A stretch of 64,000 nucleotides of DNA from Chryseobacterium angstadtii (lineage in GTDB: Bacteria; Bacteroidota; Bacteroidia; Flavobacteriales; Weeksellaceae). Positions 34,993 to 44,754 of this stretch are shown one piece after another. The DNA lies in contig NZ_LFND01000007.1 in the NCBI RefSeq assembly GCF_001045465.1, forward strand, positions 372,001 to 436,000, given 5' to 3'. The notes under the pieces are model-generated. The model searched no databases. It was given only the letters and a program-made list of their open reading frames with translations, and was not told the DNA's origin. The stretch's first letter is position 1. Every line of letters begins with the position of its first letter. The position numbers and the translations under genes were made by a program.

Positions 34993-37900
34993 ATGAAGAA
35001 AATCAAAACAAGTGTTTTTATTGTGGTATTGACATCGGCGATAACGGTTGTCAATGCACAGGAAAAAAAGAAGATTGATACGGCTGATACAAAGGAAATT
35101 GAAGGAATTGTTGTGACTGCATTAGGGATTAAAAGAGATGAGAAATCCCTGTCCTATGCCAATCAGACTGTAAAAGCCAAAGATCTGAACCTTACTCAGA
35201 ATGTAGATGTTAAAAACTCTATTGTAGGGAAAGTGGCAGGGGTTCAGTTGAATGGCCAGGCCGGGTCCAAACTGGGAGAAACCGGTAAATTAAGGCTTAG
35301 AGGAGCGGTAAGCCTCCTGAGTGACGCAGATCCTATTTATGTATTGGATGGAGTAATAATGGATCCCAATACAATAGACATGGATATTGTTGAATCTGTG
35401 AACGTACTAAAAGGACCTAACGCAACTTCACTGTATGGAGTAAGAGCACAATACGGGGTGATTGTGTTGACTTCCAAAAAAGGAAGTAAAAGTAAACTCA
35501 GTGTAGAGCTGAATTCTACAACTACTGTAGACGTGGTAGCCAGAACTATGAAATACCAGAACTTGTATGGGCAAGGGTATGGCGGTGATGATTCTTTTAA
35601 AACTTTTGTCTTTAAACCGGATACGATGCCTGCAGAATGGGCCATATTTGATGGGAAAAGATATTTGGGAGATGATAATAATTACGCTGATGAATCCTGG
35701 GGACCAAAAATTGATGGTAAAGATTACATTCCATGGTATGCCTGGTGGAAAGACAGCCCGTATTTTGGGAAAACAGCCAAGTATGAAGCACATCCCAACA
35801 ACGTACGTGATTTTTACGACAAAGCCATGACTTTTAAAAACTCCGTCTCGGTTGCCGGAGGTTCAGATGCCGTTACCGCAAGGTTATCCTTTACCAATCT
35901 GAATCAAAATGGAATTACTCCCTATACATCTTTAAAACGCAACTATTTTAATCTTAATGGGAATTATAAGTTCAGTGATAAGCTTAACATAGATGCTGTT
36001 GTTAATTTTTCTGATGGCCGTGTAAATGGTGATTTTGACGATGGTTATTCAAATCAGACCTCTGGTTCATTTAATCAGTGGTTTGGTAGGGATTTAGACA
36101 CTAAAAAACTGAAAGAACTACAAAATCTTTTAACACCGGCTGGTTATCATGCCAATTGGAACTGGTGGGGGCCTGATGATTATTCACCAACTACTTTTAC
36201 TGCCAAACCCGCTTTCTGGATCAATCCGTATACATGGATGAAAAACTATAAAAACTATACAGACCGGAATACGCTCCTGCTTTCAGTAGCTCCTTCTTAT
36301 AAAATAACTAATGATCTTACTGCCAGGGTTTCATTTTCCAGAACACAGAACAAATCCATCAACAGATACTTTATGCCTTATTCATTGTCTAAAAATGGAT
36401 CAGGAACAGGATCTGATCCGGCTGGAGGATATTTAACGTTGCTTAATGGTTTTGGGGTTCAGGATTCTCAATATACTGAAGACCAGTATGAAGGCCGTTT
36501 GAGTTATCAGAAAAAAATAAGTGATTTTGATATTTCCCTTTTCGGAGGAGGTAATATCACCAACAGAAACTGGACCGGAAACTCACAGCTTATGGACGTA
36601 ACAGGTACAACTCAATATTTACTGACGCCTGACGTCTACGATTTTAGAAACACCAATATTCCTATTATAGCGGATCCTTATGCTTACAAACAGCAGTATA
36701 AATCTTTATACGCATCTGCATCAGTGGGGTTCAAGGATACTTATTTTGTAGATGGTTCCGTAAGAAATGATATTAATTCAGCTTATCTGAATAGTGATAA
36801 TTCATTTGTGAGCTACTCTCTGGGAATGAGTTTACTTTTACACAATCTGTTAACCAAAAATGATATTTTAACCTATTTTAAATTGAGAGCCGGTATTGCT
36901 CAGATCCCTGCCGACTTGTCCGCTACCTTTACAAATCCTGAATTCAGAAATGGAAAACAGGCGCTCTCCGTCGGAACAAATCAATATCAGACAGCATGGC
37001 ATCCTACAAGAATTATTAGTAAAAACTTGAAACCTGCCATCAATGAAAACAAAGAGTTTGGGGTGGATCTTAAATTTTTTAAAAACAGACTGTCATTAGG
37101 TGCAACCTATTATGACGAAGTAAGAAAAGATGAACCTATCCCTGTAACGCTGCCTTCATCCAGTGGCGCTCTTGATATCCTGATTAATTCTGCCAGCTCT
37201 GCAAGAAAAGGAATAGAGCTGGTCCTTAGCGGAGAGGTTTTCAGATCTGAAAGTGGTTTTAGCTGGACTACTTCGGTCAACTGGGCAAAAAATAAATCCA
37301 CTGTTCTACAGGTAAATGATAATCTGGAATCTATTCAGTATGGTGACGCCAATGCATTTGGTTATATTTCTATACTTCAGAAAGAAGGATTGGAATGGGG
37401 GCAGCTTTATGGTACTGCTATTAAAAGAGATGCATCGGGGAATGCAGTGATTAACAGCAAAGGACTGTATGAATATGAGCCCAACCAGGCTTTCGGAAGC
37501 ATACTTCCAGAATTTACAGGTGGCTTTTATAATACTTTTTCATATAAAGGTTTAAGTTTAAGCTTTACCATTGATTTTCAGAAAGGAGGCAAATTTTTCT
37601 CATTGTCGGAAAGATGGGGGAGCTCCAGCGGGCTATTGGAAGAGACCGCTGCAATGAATGACAGAGGGCATAATGTAAGAGATGCGGTAAAAGATGGAGG
37701 AGGTGTTCGTGTGATAGGCGTAGATACAGCCGGAAAGCCTGTGGACAGATATGTAGAAGCCCACGATTATTTTACACAATTCCATGCGAACAGAATTGCA
37801 GAACCATTTATTCACTCGGCAAGCTACATCAAATTGAGAGAAATTGCATTAAACTACCAGCTTCCAAAATCTATTTTTACCAAAACAGGGATCTCCAATA

Positions 37901-38058
37901 TTTCGGTGGGAGTGACCGCCAGAAATCCGTGGCTAATTGCTGTCTCAAAGGATAATAAACATCGTTTTGATCCTTCAGAACTTTCCCAGAGTTTTGGTGA
38001 AGACGGACAGCTTCCTTCTACAAGAGGTTTTGGGGTTAATGTAAAGATTAATTTTTAA
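34993..38058 (+). CDS. SusC/RagA-type TonB-dependent transporter 3
   Basis: A 1021-residue protein from the ATG at 34993 (MKKIKTSVFIVVLTS). The frame extends to 34945, but that start would fall inside the promoter. After the signal peptide come TKEIEGIVVTALGIKRDEKS and a plug with KLRLRGAVSLLSDADPIYVL and ESVNVLKGPNATSLYG. The barrel ends NVKINF. It belongs to the same family as transporters 2 and 4 but is clearly diverged, with its own susD and a different terminator. It carries Trp/Tyr-rich loops (for example YIPWYAWWKDSPYFG) that may contact ligand. Confidence 0.92.
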   Translation: MKKIKTSVFIVVLTSAITVVNAQEKKKIDTADTKEIEGIVVTALGIKRDEKSLSYANQTVKAKDLNLTQNVDVKNSIVGKVAGVQLNGQAGSKLGETGKLRLRGAVSLLSDADPIYVLDGVIMDPNTIDMDIVESVNVLKGPNATSLYGVRAQYGVIVLTSKKGSKSKLSVELNSTTTVDVVARTMKYQNLYGQGYGGDDSFKTFVFKPDTMPAEWAIFDGKRYLGDDNNYADESWGPKIDGKDYIPWYAWWKDSPYFGKTAKYEAHPNNVRDFYDKAMTFKNSVSVAGGSDAVTARLSFTNLNQNGITPYTSLKRNYFNLNGNYKFSDKLNIDAVVNFSDGRVNGDFDDGYSNQTSGSFNQWFGRDLDTKKLKELQNLLTPAGYHANWNWWGPDDYSPTTFTAKPAFWINPYTWMKNYKNYTDRNTLLLSVAPSYKITNDLTARVSFSRTQNKSINRYFMPYSLSKNGSGTGSDPAGGYLTLLNGFGVQDSQYTEDQYEGRLSYQKKISDFDISLFGGGNITNRNWTGNSQLMDVTGTTQYLLTPDVYDFRNTNIPIIADPYAYKQQYKSLYASASVGFKDTYFVDGSVRNDINSAYLNSDNSFVSYSLGMSLLLHNLLTKNDILTYFKLRAGIAQIPADLSATFTNPEFRNGKQALSVGTNQYQTAWHPTRIISKNLKPAINENKEFGVDLKFFKNRLSLGATYYDEVRKDEPIPVTLPSSSGALDILINSASSARKGIELVLSGEVFRSESGFSWTTSVNWAKNKSTVLQVNDNLESIQYGDANAFGYISILQKEGLEWGQLYGTAIKRDASGNAVINSKGLYEYEPNQAFGSILPEFTGGFYNTFSYKGLSLSFTIDFQKGGKFFSLSERWGSSSGLLEETAAMNDRGHNVRDAVKDGGGVRVIGVDTAGKPVDRYVEAHDYFTQFHANRIAEPFIHSASYIKLREIALNYQLPKSIFTKTGISNISVGVTARNPWLIAVSKDNKHRFDPSELSQSFGEDGQLPSTRGFGVNVKINF

Positions 38059-38068
38059 AATATAAAAA

Positions 38069-39646
38069 ATGAAAAAACAATATTTAAATACATTTCGTCA
38101 ATTATTTCTTTCTTCATGGATGATAGCTGCTTTGGCTTCCTGTAATAACGAAAATTATTCTGATGATTTTAACAAAGATCAATATGGTATTTACACGGCT
38201 ACTTACAAAGCTTTATTATCGGGAGCGATCATGAATTTTGGACAGAATGGTGGAGACGCCAGTAATGCTTATCAGATGATGCCTATTCTCTATACACAAT
38301 ACCAGTCTCAGGTGGTTTATACTACTGAACAGACTTATGGAGATACACCGGGCGCATGGGGAAGGTATTATGCCAATCAGATTAATAATTTAAATGCAAT
38401 TATTGCTGCCTATTCCGCCAATCCATCACCTGAAATATTAAAAGAAGGTAGCGCAGAAAATATGATCGGGGTTTCTAAAATTTTCAGAGCGATTATCATG
38501 AAAAGAGTGGCAGACGCTTATGGCGATGCTCCGTTTTCTGAGGCTACACAAGCCATGTCAAATGATTTGTTTCTTCCTAAATATGATAAACAACAAGCCA
38601 TTTATGAAGGAATTATAGCTGATCTGAAAAGTGGAAGGGATATGCTGAATATAGAATCGAAATCCCCTACCGGAGATATTCTGTATTATGGAAATCTGGA
38701 TAAGTGGAAAAAACTGGCCAATTCAATACTTCTTCAGGCAACATTGCAGCTTTCTAAAAAATTTCCTTCCGCAACCGGATATGCTGCCACAGAATTTAAA
38801 GCGGCTCTTGCCAATTCTGCAGGGGTCATTGAAACTTTAGAAAATGAAGCATGGTTTACCATTTCGCCGGCAAACTCGTATCCGAATCCTTTTTCCGCTT
38901 TTAGAGCAGCGGACTACAGAATCTCCCGTGAATTGGTAGAATCTTTAAAAGGATCTGCTAATACTTTTAATAAAACATCCAATCATACTTCTGATACACG
39001 GTTAACATTATATGCAAGTCGTGGTACGATGGCTGCAGTAGGATTGCCTTACGGATATAACTCTACAGACTTGGCTGCTGCAGGATATAGTACTTCCGGA
39101 ACATCTACGGTGAATCTGAAGTTTAGAAGCAACAGTTCAGCAATGAATCTGATGACGGCAGGATATACCTACTTAAACAGAGCTGAAGCGGCATCAAAAG
39201 GCTGGACAACAGAGCCTGTTGCCGCTATGCTAACCCAGGGAATTGTCCTGAATTATAATACTTTGGATAGCCATTATGTGTTGAATAACAATGCTTATGA
39301 TGCAGGAGCAAACCCTTTTGGAGGAAACAAGATATCTCCGAATGCAGCGGCATATGCAGCGGCCAGGGTGGCAGATATAGCAACATCCGGTGCGGAAAGA
39401 GTGATTGGAGAAGAAAAGTGGGTTGCTTTATTCATGAACGGGTTTGATTCCTGGACGGAGTTCCGAAGAACCGGATATCCTGCATTATTGCCCGCTCCAA
39501 GTGCTGTCAACGGAGGTGTGATTCCCCGAAGAATGCGATATCCTTTGGAAGAAGTGAATTTCAATAACTCCAACTACCTGAAAGGAGTTCAGGGACTGTC
39601 TCCAACAGAAGATAAAAATACTTCAAAAGTTTGGTGGGATCAGTAA
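38069..39646 (+). CDS. SusD/RagB-type outer-membrane lipoprotein 3
   Basis: A 525-residue protein with a lipobox LASC (Cys about residue 25) followed by NNENYSDDFN. SusD-like features are DAYGDAPFSEAT, YYGNLDKWKKLANSILLQAT, YLNRAEAAS and EKWVALFMNGFDSWTEFRRT. It lies 10 bases after its SusC. It is longer than SusD 2 and 4 and differs from them at the C-terminus, in keeping with a different ligand. It ends at a CCGG-stem terminator rather than the UUCG hairpin. Confidence 0.9.
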   Translation: MKKQYLNTFRQLFLSSWMIAALASCNNENYSDDFNKDQYGIYTATYKALLSGAIMNFGQNGGDASNAYQMMPILYTQYQSQVVYTTEQTYGDTPGAWGRYYANQINNLNAIIAAYSANPSPEILKEGSAENMIGVSKIFRAIIMKRVADAYGDAPFSEATQAMSNDLFLPKYDKQQAIYEGIIADLKSGRDMLNIESKSPTGDILYYGNLDKWKKLANSILLQATLQLSKKFPSATGYAATEFKAALANSAGVIETLENEAWFTISPANSYPNPFSAFRAADYRISRELVESLKGSANTFNKTSNHTSDTRLTLYASRGTMAAVGLPYGYNSTDLAAAGYSTSGTSTVNLKFRSNSSAMNLMTAGYTYLNRAEAASKGWTTEPVAAMLTQGIVLNYNTLDSHYVLNNNAYDAGANPFGGNKISPNAAAYAAARVADIATSGAERVIGEEKWVALFMNGFDSWTEFRRTGYPALLPAPSAVNGGVIPRRMRYPLEEVNFNNSNYLKGVQGLSPTEDKNTSKVWWDQ

Positions 39647-39665
39647 AAAGAATCTCACATTTTAG

Positions 39666-39692
39666 AAAGTCCGGTTGATCCGGGCTTTTTTT
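39666..39692 (+). terminator. Terminator after susD 3
   Basis: AAAGTCCGG pairs with CCGGGCTTT (one G-T pair) around TTGAT, then a T run. Confidence 0.75.
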
Positions 39693-40111
39693 GTTAGCAA
39701 GCTATTTATTGTATTTTGATTTTAAAATTGCTCTTTGTTACCATGAAAAGTTAGGAAATAGAAATGGATATAGAATTTCTAATCTATTATGGTTTAAAGC
39801 GTAATTTATTGAATTTTACGAGGTTTTATTGATCTGTGAAATAATATGCTTAACATATAGTTTTGTGGGAATACATATTTACTCATCATATAGAATTGAT
39901 TTATAGTATTGTTTATCAGTGTTTTATGTGTTTGTTTTCATAATGTTACATATAGTTATTATCAATGAAAAAGCTATTGTTTTATTCCGAATAAAAATAT
40001 TGCATTAATGTTTTGATTTTGTTAAAAGTTTTTGTTTTAACTTAATTTAATAGTTTTTGAATTGATTTATTTAATGATTATTGAATATTTGATATTTTTT
40101 TATGATTTTGT

Positions 40112-40142
40112 TTTGTGATTTTAAGAAAGTTTTACAAATTTG
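40112..40142 (+). promoter_or_regulatory. Promoter of susC operon 4 (TTTG-N19-CAAATTTG)
   Basis: TTTG at 40112-40115 and CAAATTTG at 40135-40142 with 19 bases between. It is nearly identical to the promoter of operon 2. Confidence 0.65.
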
Positions 40143-40167
40143 TAGAGTCACAAAATTAAAATTTGAT

Positions 40168-43100
40168 ATGAAGAAACTAACAACAAGTCTGCTTGTTTTG
40201 GTATTATCTTCGTCTGTTGCCATTGCCAATGCACAGGAAAAGAATGATACAGTAAAAACAAAAGAAATTGAGGGAGTAGTAGTAACTGCACTCGGAATTA
40301 AAAGAGAGAAGAGATCTCTTGGTTATGCAACCCAGGAAGTAAAAGGGGATGCTGTTAATAAAAACCCTACCACCAACTTCCTGAATAACTTATCCGGTAA
40401 AGTAGCGGGGTTGGAAATTAAACAAAGTACCAACTTTGGCGGATCTGTTAATGTTGTAATGAGAGGATTTAAATCTCTACTAGGTAATAACCAAGCGCTT
40501 TTTGTCGTTGATGGAATCCCAATTCTAAATAATAATATCAATACTGCTTCCCAAAATACCGGAGGTGGCGGTTATGACTATGGTAGTGCCATATCTGATA
40601 TAAACCCTAATGATATAGAAACTCTTAACGTTCTTAAAGGAGCAGCTGCAACAGCTCTTTATGGATCAAGAGCTCAAAATGGGGTTATTATCATTACAAC
40701 TAAGAAAGGAAAAAAGAATAAAGAAGGTATAGGAATGGAGTTTTCTAGCTCTATTACAATGTCAAGTGTTGACAGATCAACTTTCCCTAAATATCAGACA
40801 CAGTATGGTCAAGGATACAGAGGAACCAGTTTTGCGGGTACTTTAGATGGAAGCCAGGTCGTTGATTTCGGAAATGACGCATCATATGGTTCACCTTACG
40901 ATGGGTCAATGGTGTGGCAATATGGGGCTTTTACTCCGGGATCACCAACTGAAGGACAAAGAACTCCTTGGCAAATGGCAAAAAATGGCCCGATTAAGTT
41001 TTTTGATGTAGGGTCCACATATGTAAACAGTTTAGCTTTTAGTGGTGGTAATGATGTTGCTACATACCGTTTAAGTTATACCAATACGAACGCTTCTGAT
41101 ATCATGCCGAATAGTTCACTAATGAAAAATAACTTTAGTGGTAACGCCTCTTACAAGCTTACTGATAAACTAACGGCAAACTTCTATGCTAACTACGTTA
41201 CCCAAAAAACTAAAGGTAGAAACAGTACCGGTTATAATGATAACATTATGACTAATTTCAGACAATGGTGGGCAACCAACGTAGATATTAAAGATTTGCA
41301 GTATCTGTATAATGCTTACAAGAAAAATTATACATGGAATATCAATGGATCTGATGATTTAACACCTGCATTTTGGGACAACCCTTATTTCCAGAGATAT
41401 GAAAACTATCAGAATGACTCAAGAGATAGATTTGCAGGAAACTTTAGCTTAAACTATGATGTAAGCAAAGAATTCAATCTATTATTCAGAATGGGTACAG
41501 ATGGATATACCATGATGACTGAAGACAGAAAAGCGGTGGGATCTTATGTAGGAAATAATTTTGGTTTAAATACTGTGGTTCAACCATCAGGATATGCTTT
41601 AAGTAATTATAAGTTTAGCGAAACGAACTATGACCTTATTGCTACTTATAAAAAGGATATAACTGAGGATTTTAACGTAAGCGCCCTATTAGGAGGGAAC
41701 GTGAATGTTCAGAAAGCTTTTTCTAATCAACAGTCAACATCCGGAGGATTGTATACTCCTGGAATATATACTATTGCCAATTCTAAGTCTAATCCTGCAA
41801 GACCATTGATATCCGATGTATCAAAATATCTATATGGTACTTTTGCTCAGGTTTCATTAGGATATAAAAATACTTATTATCTAGAAGGTACTATCAGAAG
41901 GGATCAATCTACTGCATTACCAAGTAATAATGCTGTTTATTGGTATCCTTCAATATCAGGAAGTATCGTTTTCTCTAATTTGGTTAAAGCTAGCTGGTTG
42001 AATTTTGGAAAAGTACGTGCCGGATATTCTCAGGTAGGATCTGATACCAATGCAGATCAATTGATGAATCGTTATTTTTCACAACCTTCATACGGAGATA
42101 TTCCGGTATATGCTTACAATGCTGTGCTTAGAAACTTTGATCTTAGATCTCAGGGACTTAAAAATGTGGAGCTTGGTATCGAAGCAAAAATGTTCAACAA
42201 TCGTTTAGGTTTTGATGTATCTTGGTTCCAGAATAAAGCTTATGATCAAATTCTGGCATTACCAGTTTCGTTTGCTACAGGAGCGGGTGCAAAAACTCAG
42301 AATGCTGGTGAGCTGACAACGGAAGGATTTGAAGTAGCTGTTAACATAACTCCTATCAAAACAACTAATTTTTCTTGGGATCTTAATCTAAACTGGTCTA
42401 ATCCATGGACTAAAGTTACAGCATTAAGTCCGGGGATTGAAAATATTTCAATTGGTAGACTTCAGGGAGGAGCCAGTGTGAATGCTCCTCTAAATGGAGA
42501 TTATGGTACCCTTTGGACCTCCGATTTTGTTTATGATTCGAATGGACAAAAGATTGTAGGGCCAAACGGAGCTTATCTGGTAACAGACAAAGCAACTTAC
42601 AACCAAGGAAGCTTCCAGTCCAGATGGAGTGCCGGATTGAATAATACCATCAATTATAAAAATCTATCATTAAGCTTCTTAATTGACTGGAGACAAGGTG
42701 GAAAAGTATATTCTCTTGACCAATTCTATGGTTATGGAACAGGTCTTTATCCTGACTCAGTAGGAATGAATGATTTGGGTAACCCAATAAGAAATACTTT
42801 GCCAAACGGTGGAGGTGTAATTATGCCGGGAGTAATGCAGGACCCTAATAATCCGGGAAGCTATATTCCGAATACAATCAGATTAGATAGATCAAGATCC
42901 AGCCAGGTTTTAGGAACAGATCTTCCGGGAGCTGCTTATGTTTATGATGCAAGTTTCGTAAAGCTTAGAGAAGTAGCAATAACATATAAATTTAACAAAG
43001 ATTTCTTTAATTCTAAATTTATACAGGGAATGTCAATGAGCTTAATTGGTAATAACCTTTGGATCATCCATAAGAATCTTCCTTATTCAGATCCGGAGGC

Positions 43101-43191
43101 AGGTTTATCTGCAGGAAACATTCAGGGGTACCAGTCTGGGCCACTTCCAACTACAAGAAACATATCGTTTAATGTGAAAATTAATTTTTAA
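40168..43191 (+). CDS. SusC/RagA-type TonB-dependent transporter 4
   Basis: A 1007-residue protein from the ATG at 40168 (MKKLTTSLLVLVLSSS). The upstream extension to 40102 runs through the promoter. The plug start KTKEIEGVVVTALGIKRE is identical to transporter 2. Also present are VNVVMRGFKSLLGNNQALFV and ETLNVLKGAAATALYGSRAQ. The barrel ends NVKINF. Of the four, it pairs most closely with transporter 2 (shared MAKNGPI/AAKNGPI, FRQWWATNVD/FRQWWQTNVD and NNLWIIHKNLPY/RNLWIIHKNLPY segments). The substrate is unknown. Confidence 0.93.
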   Translation: MKKLTTSLLVLVLSSSVAIANAQEKNDTVKTKEIEGVVVTALGIKREKRSLGYATQEVKGDAVNKNPTTNFLNNLSGKVAGLEIKQSTNFGGSVNVVMRGFKSLLGNNQALFVVDGIPILNNNINTASQNTGGGGYDYGSAISDINPNDIETLNVLKGAAATALYGSRAQNGVIIITTKKGKKNKEGIGMEFSSSITMSSVDRSTFPKYQTQYGQGYRGTSFAGTLDGSQVVDFGNDASYGSPYDGSMVWQYGAFTPGSPTEGQRTPWQMAKNGPIKFFDVGSTYVNSLAFSGGNDVATYRLSYTNTNASDIMPNSSLMKNNFSGNASYKLTDKLTANFYANYVTQKTKGRNSTGYNDNIMTNFRQWWATNVDIKDLQYLYNAYKKNYTWNINGSDDLTPAFWDNPYFQRYENYQNDSRDRFAGNFSLNYDVSKEFNLLFRMGTDGYTMMTEDRKAVGSYVGNNFGLNTVVQPSGYALSNYKFSETNYDLIATYKKDITEDFNVSALLGGNVNVQKAFSNQQSTSGGLYTPGIYTIANSKSNPARPLISDVSKYLYGTFAQVSLGYKNTYYLEGTIRRDQSTALPSNNAVYWYPSISGSIVFSNLVKASWLNFGKVRAGYSQVGSDTNADQLMNRYFSQPSYGDIPVYAYNAVLRNFDLRSQGLKNVELGIEAKMFNNRLGFDVSWFQNKAYDQILALPVSFATGAGAKTQNAGELTTEGFEVAVNITPIKTTNFSWDLNLNWSNPWTKVTALSPGIENISIGRLQGGASVNAPLNGDYGTLWTSDFVYDSNGQKIVGPNGAYLVTDKATYNQGSFQSRWSAGLNNTINYKNLSLSFLIDWRQGGKVYSLDQFYGYGTGLYPDSVGMNDLGNPIRNTLPNGGGVIMPGVMQDPNNPGSYIPNTIRLDRSRSSQVLGTDLPGAAYVYDASFVKLREVAITYKFNKDFFNSKFIQGMSMSLIGNNLWIIHKNLPYSDPEAGLSAGNIQGYQSGPLPTTRNISFNVKINF

Positions 43192-43197
43192 GAAAAT

Positions 43198-44631
43198 ATG
43201 AAAAAATATATATTAACATCGTTAGTCGCTATGTTGTTCGTAGGATGTTCAACAAGTGATGATGTAAACACCGATCAGCATGCAACATATAATACCACAC
43301 CGGAAGCATTGATAACATATGCACAGAAAGAATTAAGTGATTATATGACCACGCCCAATGTTAATGAAAATAACTTTAGGCTGACCATGCAGTATTGGCA
43401 GGAAACTATTTATGTAAACGAAAGTAATTATGACTTTACAAATAGGAACGTATCTAATAATGTCTGGACGGATACTTATGTGAATACATTAAAGAATTTA
43501 GATCAGGCAAGAAGAACGATCGAAGCATATGTTCCAACTTTTCAGGAAACTGCTACCTGGCCGGGTATAAAGAAAAATCAATTGGCAGTGATTGATATAA
43601 TGCAGGTTTATACATTTCAGGTCATAGTAGATACCTATGGTGATGTACCTTATACGCAGGCTTTAGATATCGAAGCTTATCCACTTCCTAAATATGATAA
43701 AGCATCAGATATTTATGCATCACTTATTTCAAGATTAAGTGTTGATATAAATAATTTATCTGCTGGTTCGGATGCTTTTGGAAGCGGAGATATATTCTAC
43801 AAAGGAGATGTAGGGCAGTGGAAAAAATTTGGTAATTCATTATTGCTTAAATTAGGAATGGCTTTGGCAGATGTAAATCCTGGCTTAGCACAGACCACGG
43901 TTAATCAAGCAATCGCAGGTGGATTAATGGCTTCATCAGGTGATGACTGTAAGTTTCAGTATCTGGATTCTTCACCTAATGAAAACCCTATTTATCAGGA
44001 AGTGACTTCCAGAAATGACTTTATTGCAGGAAAAACATTGGTAGACTATATGAATACTACGGCAGATCCAAGAATTAGTGTGTATTACAGAGGACCTATC
44101 AATGGGCAATATGTTGGCCAGGTAATTGGTTCACCTGGAGCTTTTGCCAGCTTTTCAAAACCTGGAGTTTTCACCAGAGATGCTACTACTCCGGGAGTAC
44201 TTTTAAGCTACACGGAAGTGAAATTTTATCTTGCTGAAGCCGCTGCAAGATGGGGAATTGGGGGAGCTCCTGCTACTTTATATAACGATGCAGTTACCTC
44301 TTCTTTTACTGATTGGGGAATGGCTTCTGATGCAGCTGCCTATTTAGTAGCTCATCCATACAATGCTGCAAATTGGAAAAAATCAATCGGCGAGCAGGCT
44401 TGGGTAGCAATGTATAATCAGGCAGTAACTTCTTGGAATTTCTACAGAAGATTAGATTACCCACAATTAATTGCTCCTACTACAGCAATTCCGAACGCCG
44501 GAGGTAAAGTTCCTGTGAGACTTCAATATCCTCCTGCGGAATCTACAACGAATGGAACTAACAATTCTGCTGCAAGTGCCGCAATTGGAGGTGACAAACT
44601 GACTACAAAAATATTCTGGGACATTAACTAA
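43198..44631 (+). CDS. SusD/RagB-type outer-membrane lipoprotein 4
   Basis: A 477-residue protein with a lipobox FVGC (Cys about residue 17). It shows VDTYGDVPYTQAL, GQWKKFGNSLLLKLGMALAD, EVKFYLAEAAARWG and a C-terminal IGGDKLTTKIFWDIN that matches SusD 2. It lies 6 bases after susC 4. Like its paralogues it should sit on the outer membrane as the lid of the transporter. Ligand unknown. Confidence 0.9.
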   Translation: MKKYILTSLVAMLFVGCSTSDDVNTDQHATYNTTPEALITYAQKELSDYMTTPNVNENNFRLTMQYWQETIYVNESNYDFTNRNVSNNVWTDTYVNTLKNLDQARRTIEAYVPTFQETATWPGIKKNQLAVIDIMQVYTFQVIVDTYGDVPYTQALDIEAYPLPKYDKASDIYASLISRLSVDINNLSAGSDAFGSGDIFYKGDVGQWKKFGNSLLLKLGMALADVNPGLAQTTVNQAIAGGLMASSGDDCKFQYLDSSPNENPIYQEVTSRNDFIAGKTLVDYMNTTADPRISVYYRGPINGQYVGQVIGSPGAFASFSKPGVFTRDATTPGVLLSYTEVKFYLAEAAARWGIGGAPATLYNDAVTSSFTDWGMASDAAAYLVAHPYNAANWKKSIGEQAWVAMYNQAVTSWNFYRRLDYPQLIAPTTAIPNAGGKVPVRLQYPPAESTTNGTNNSAASAAIGGDKLTTKIFWDIN

Positions 44632-44650
44632 GAATATGCATTCATATCAA

Positions 44651-44674
44651 AAACCGCCTTCGGGCGGTTTTTTT
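44651..44674 (+). terminator. UUCG-loop terminator after susD 4
   Basis: ACCGCC-TTCG-GGCGGT and a T run. A TATATTTG box follows within ten bases. Confidence 0.9.
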
Positions 44675-44681
44675 ATTTCCG

Positions 44682-44689
44682 TATATTTG
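44682..44689 (+). promoter_or_regulatory. -7 box (TATATTTG) of argS
   Basis: An exact TAnnTTTG match 66 bases before the argS ATG. The -33 position falls inside the terminator of the susCD operon. Confidence 0.5.
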
Positions 44690-44754
44690 TAACTCAAAAT
44701 TCAGAGATGAAATAAAGCTTTTGCACAAAGCTTTAAAAAAAGCAATATATAGAC

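Larger units (their letters stand above)
39647..40167. other. Spacer between susCD operons 3 and 4
   Basis: No gene. It has a terminator at 39666-39692, the 18-bp block TTTTAACTTAATTTAATA at 40035-40052 (same as 30047-30064) and a promoter at 40112-40142. Confidence 0.6.
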
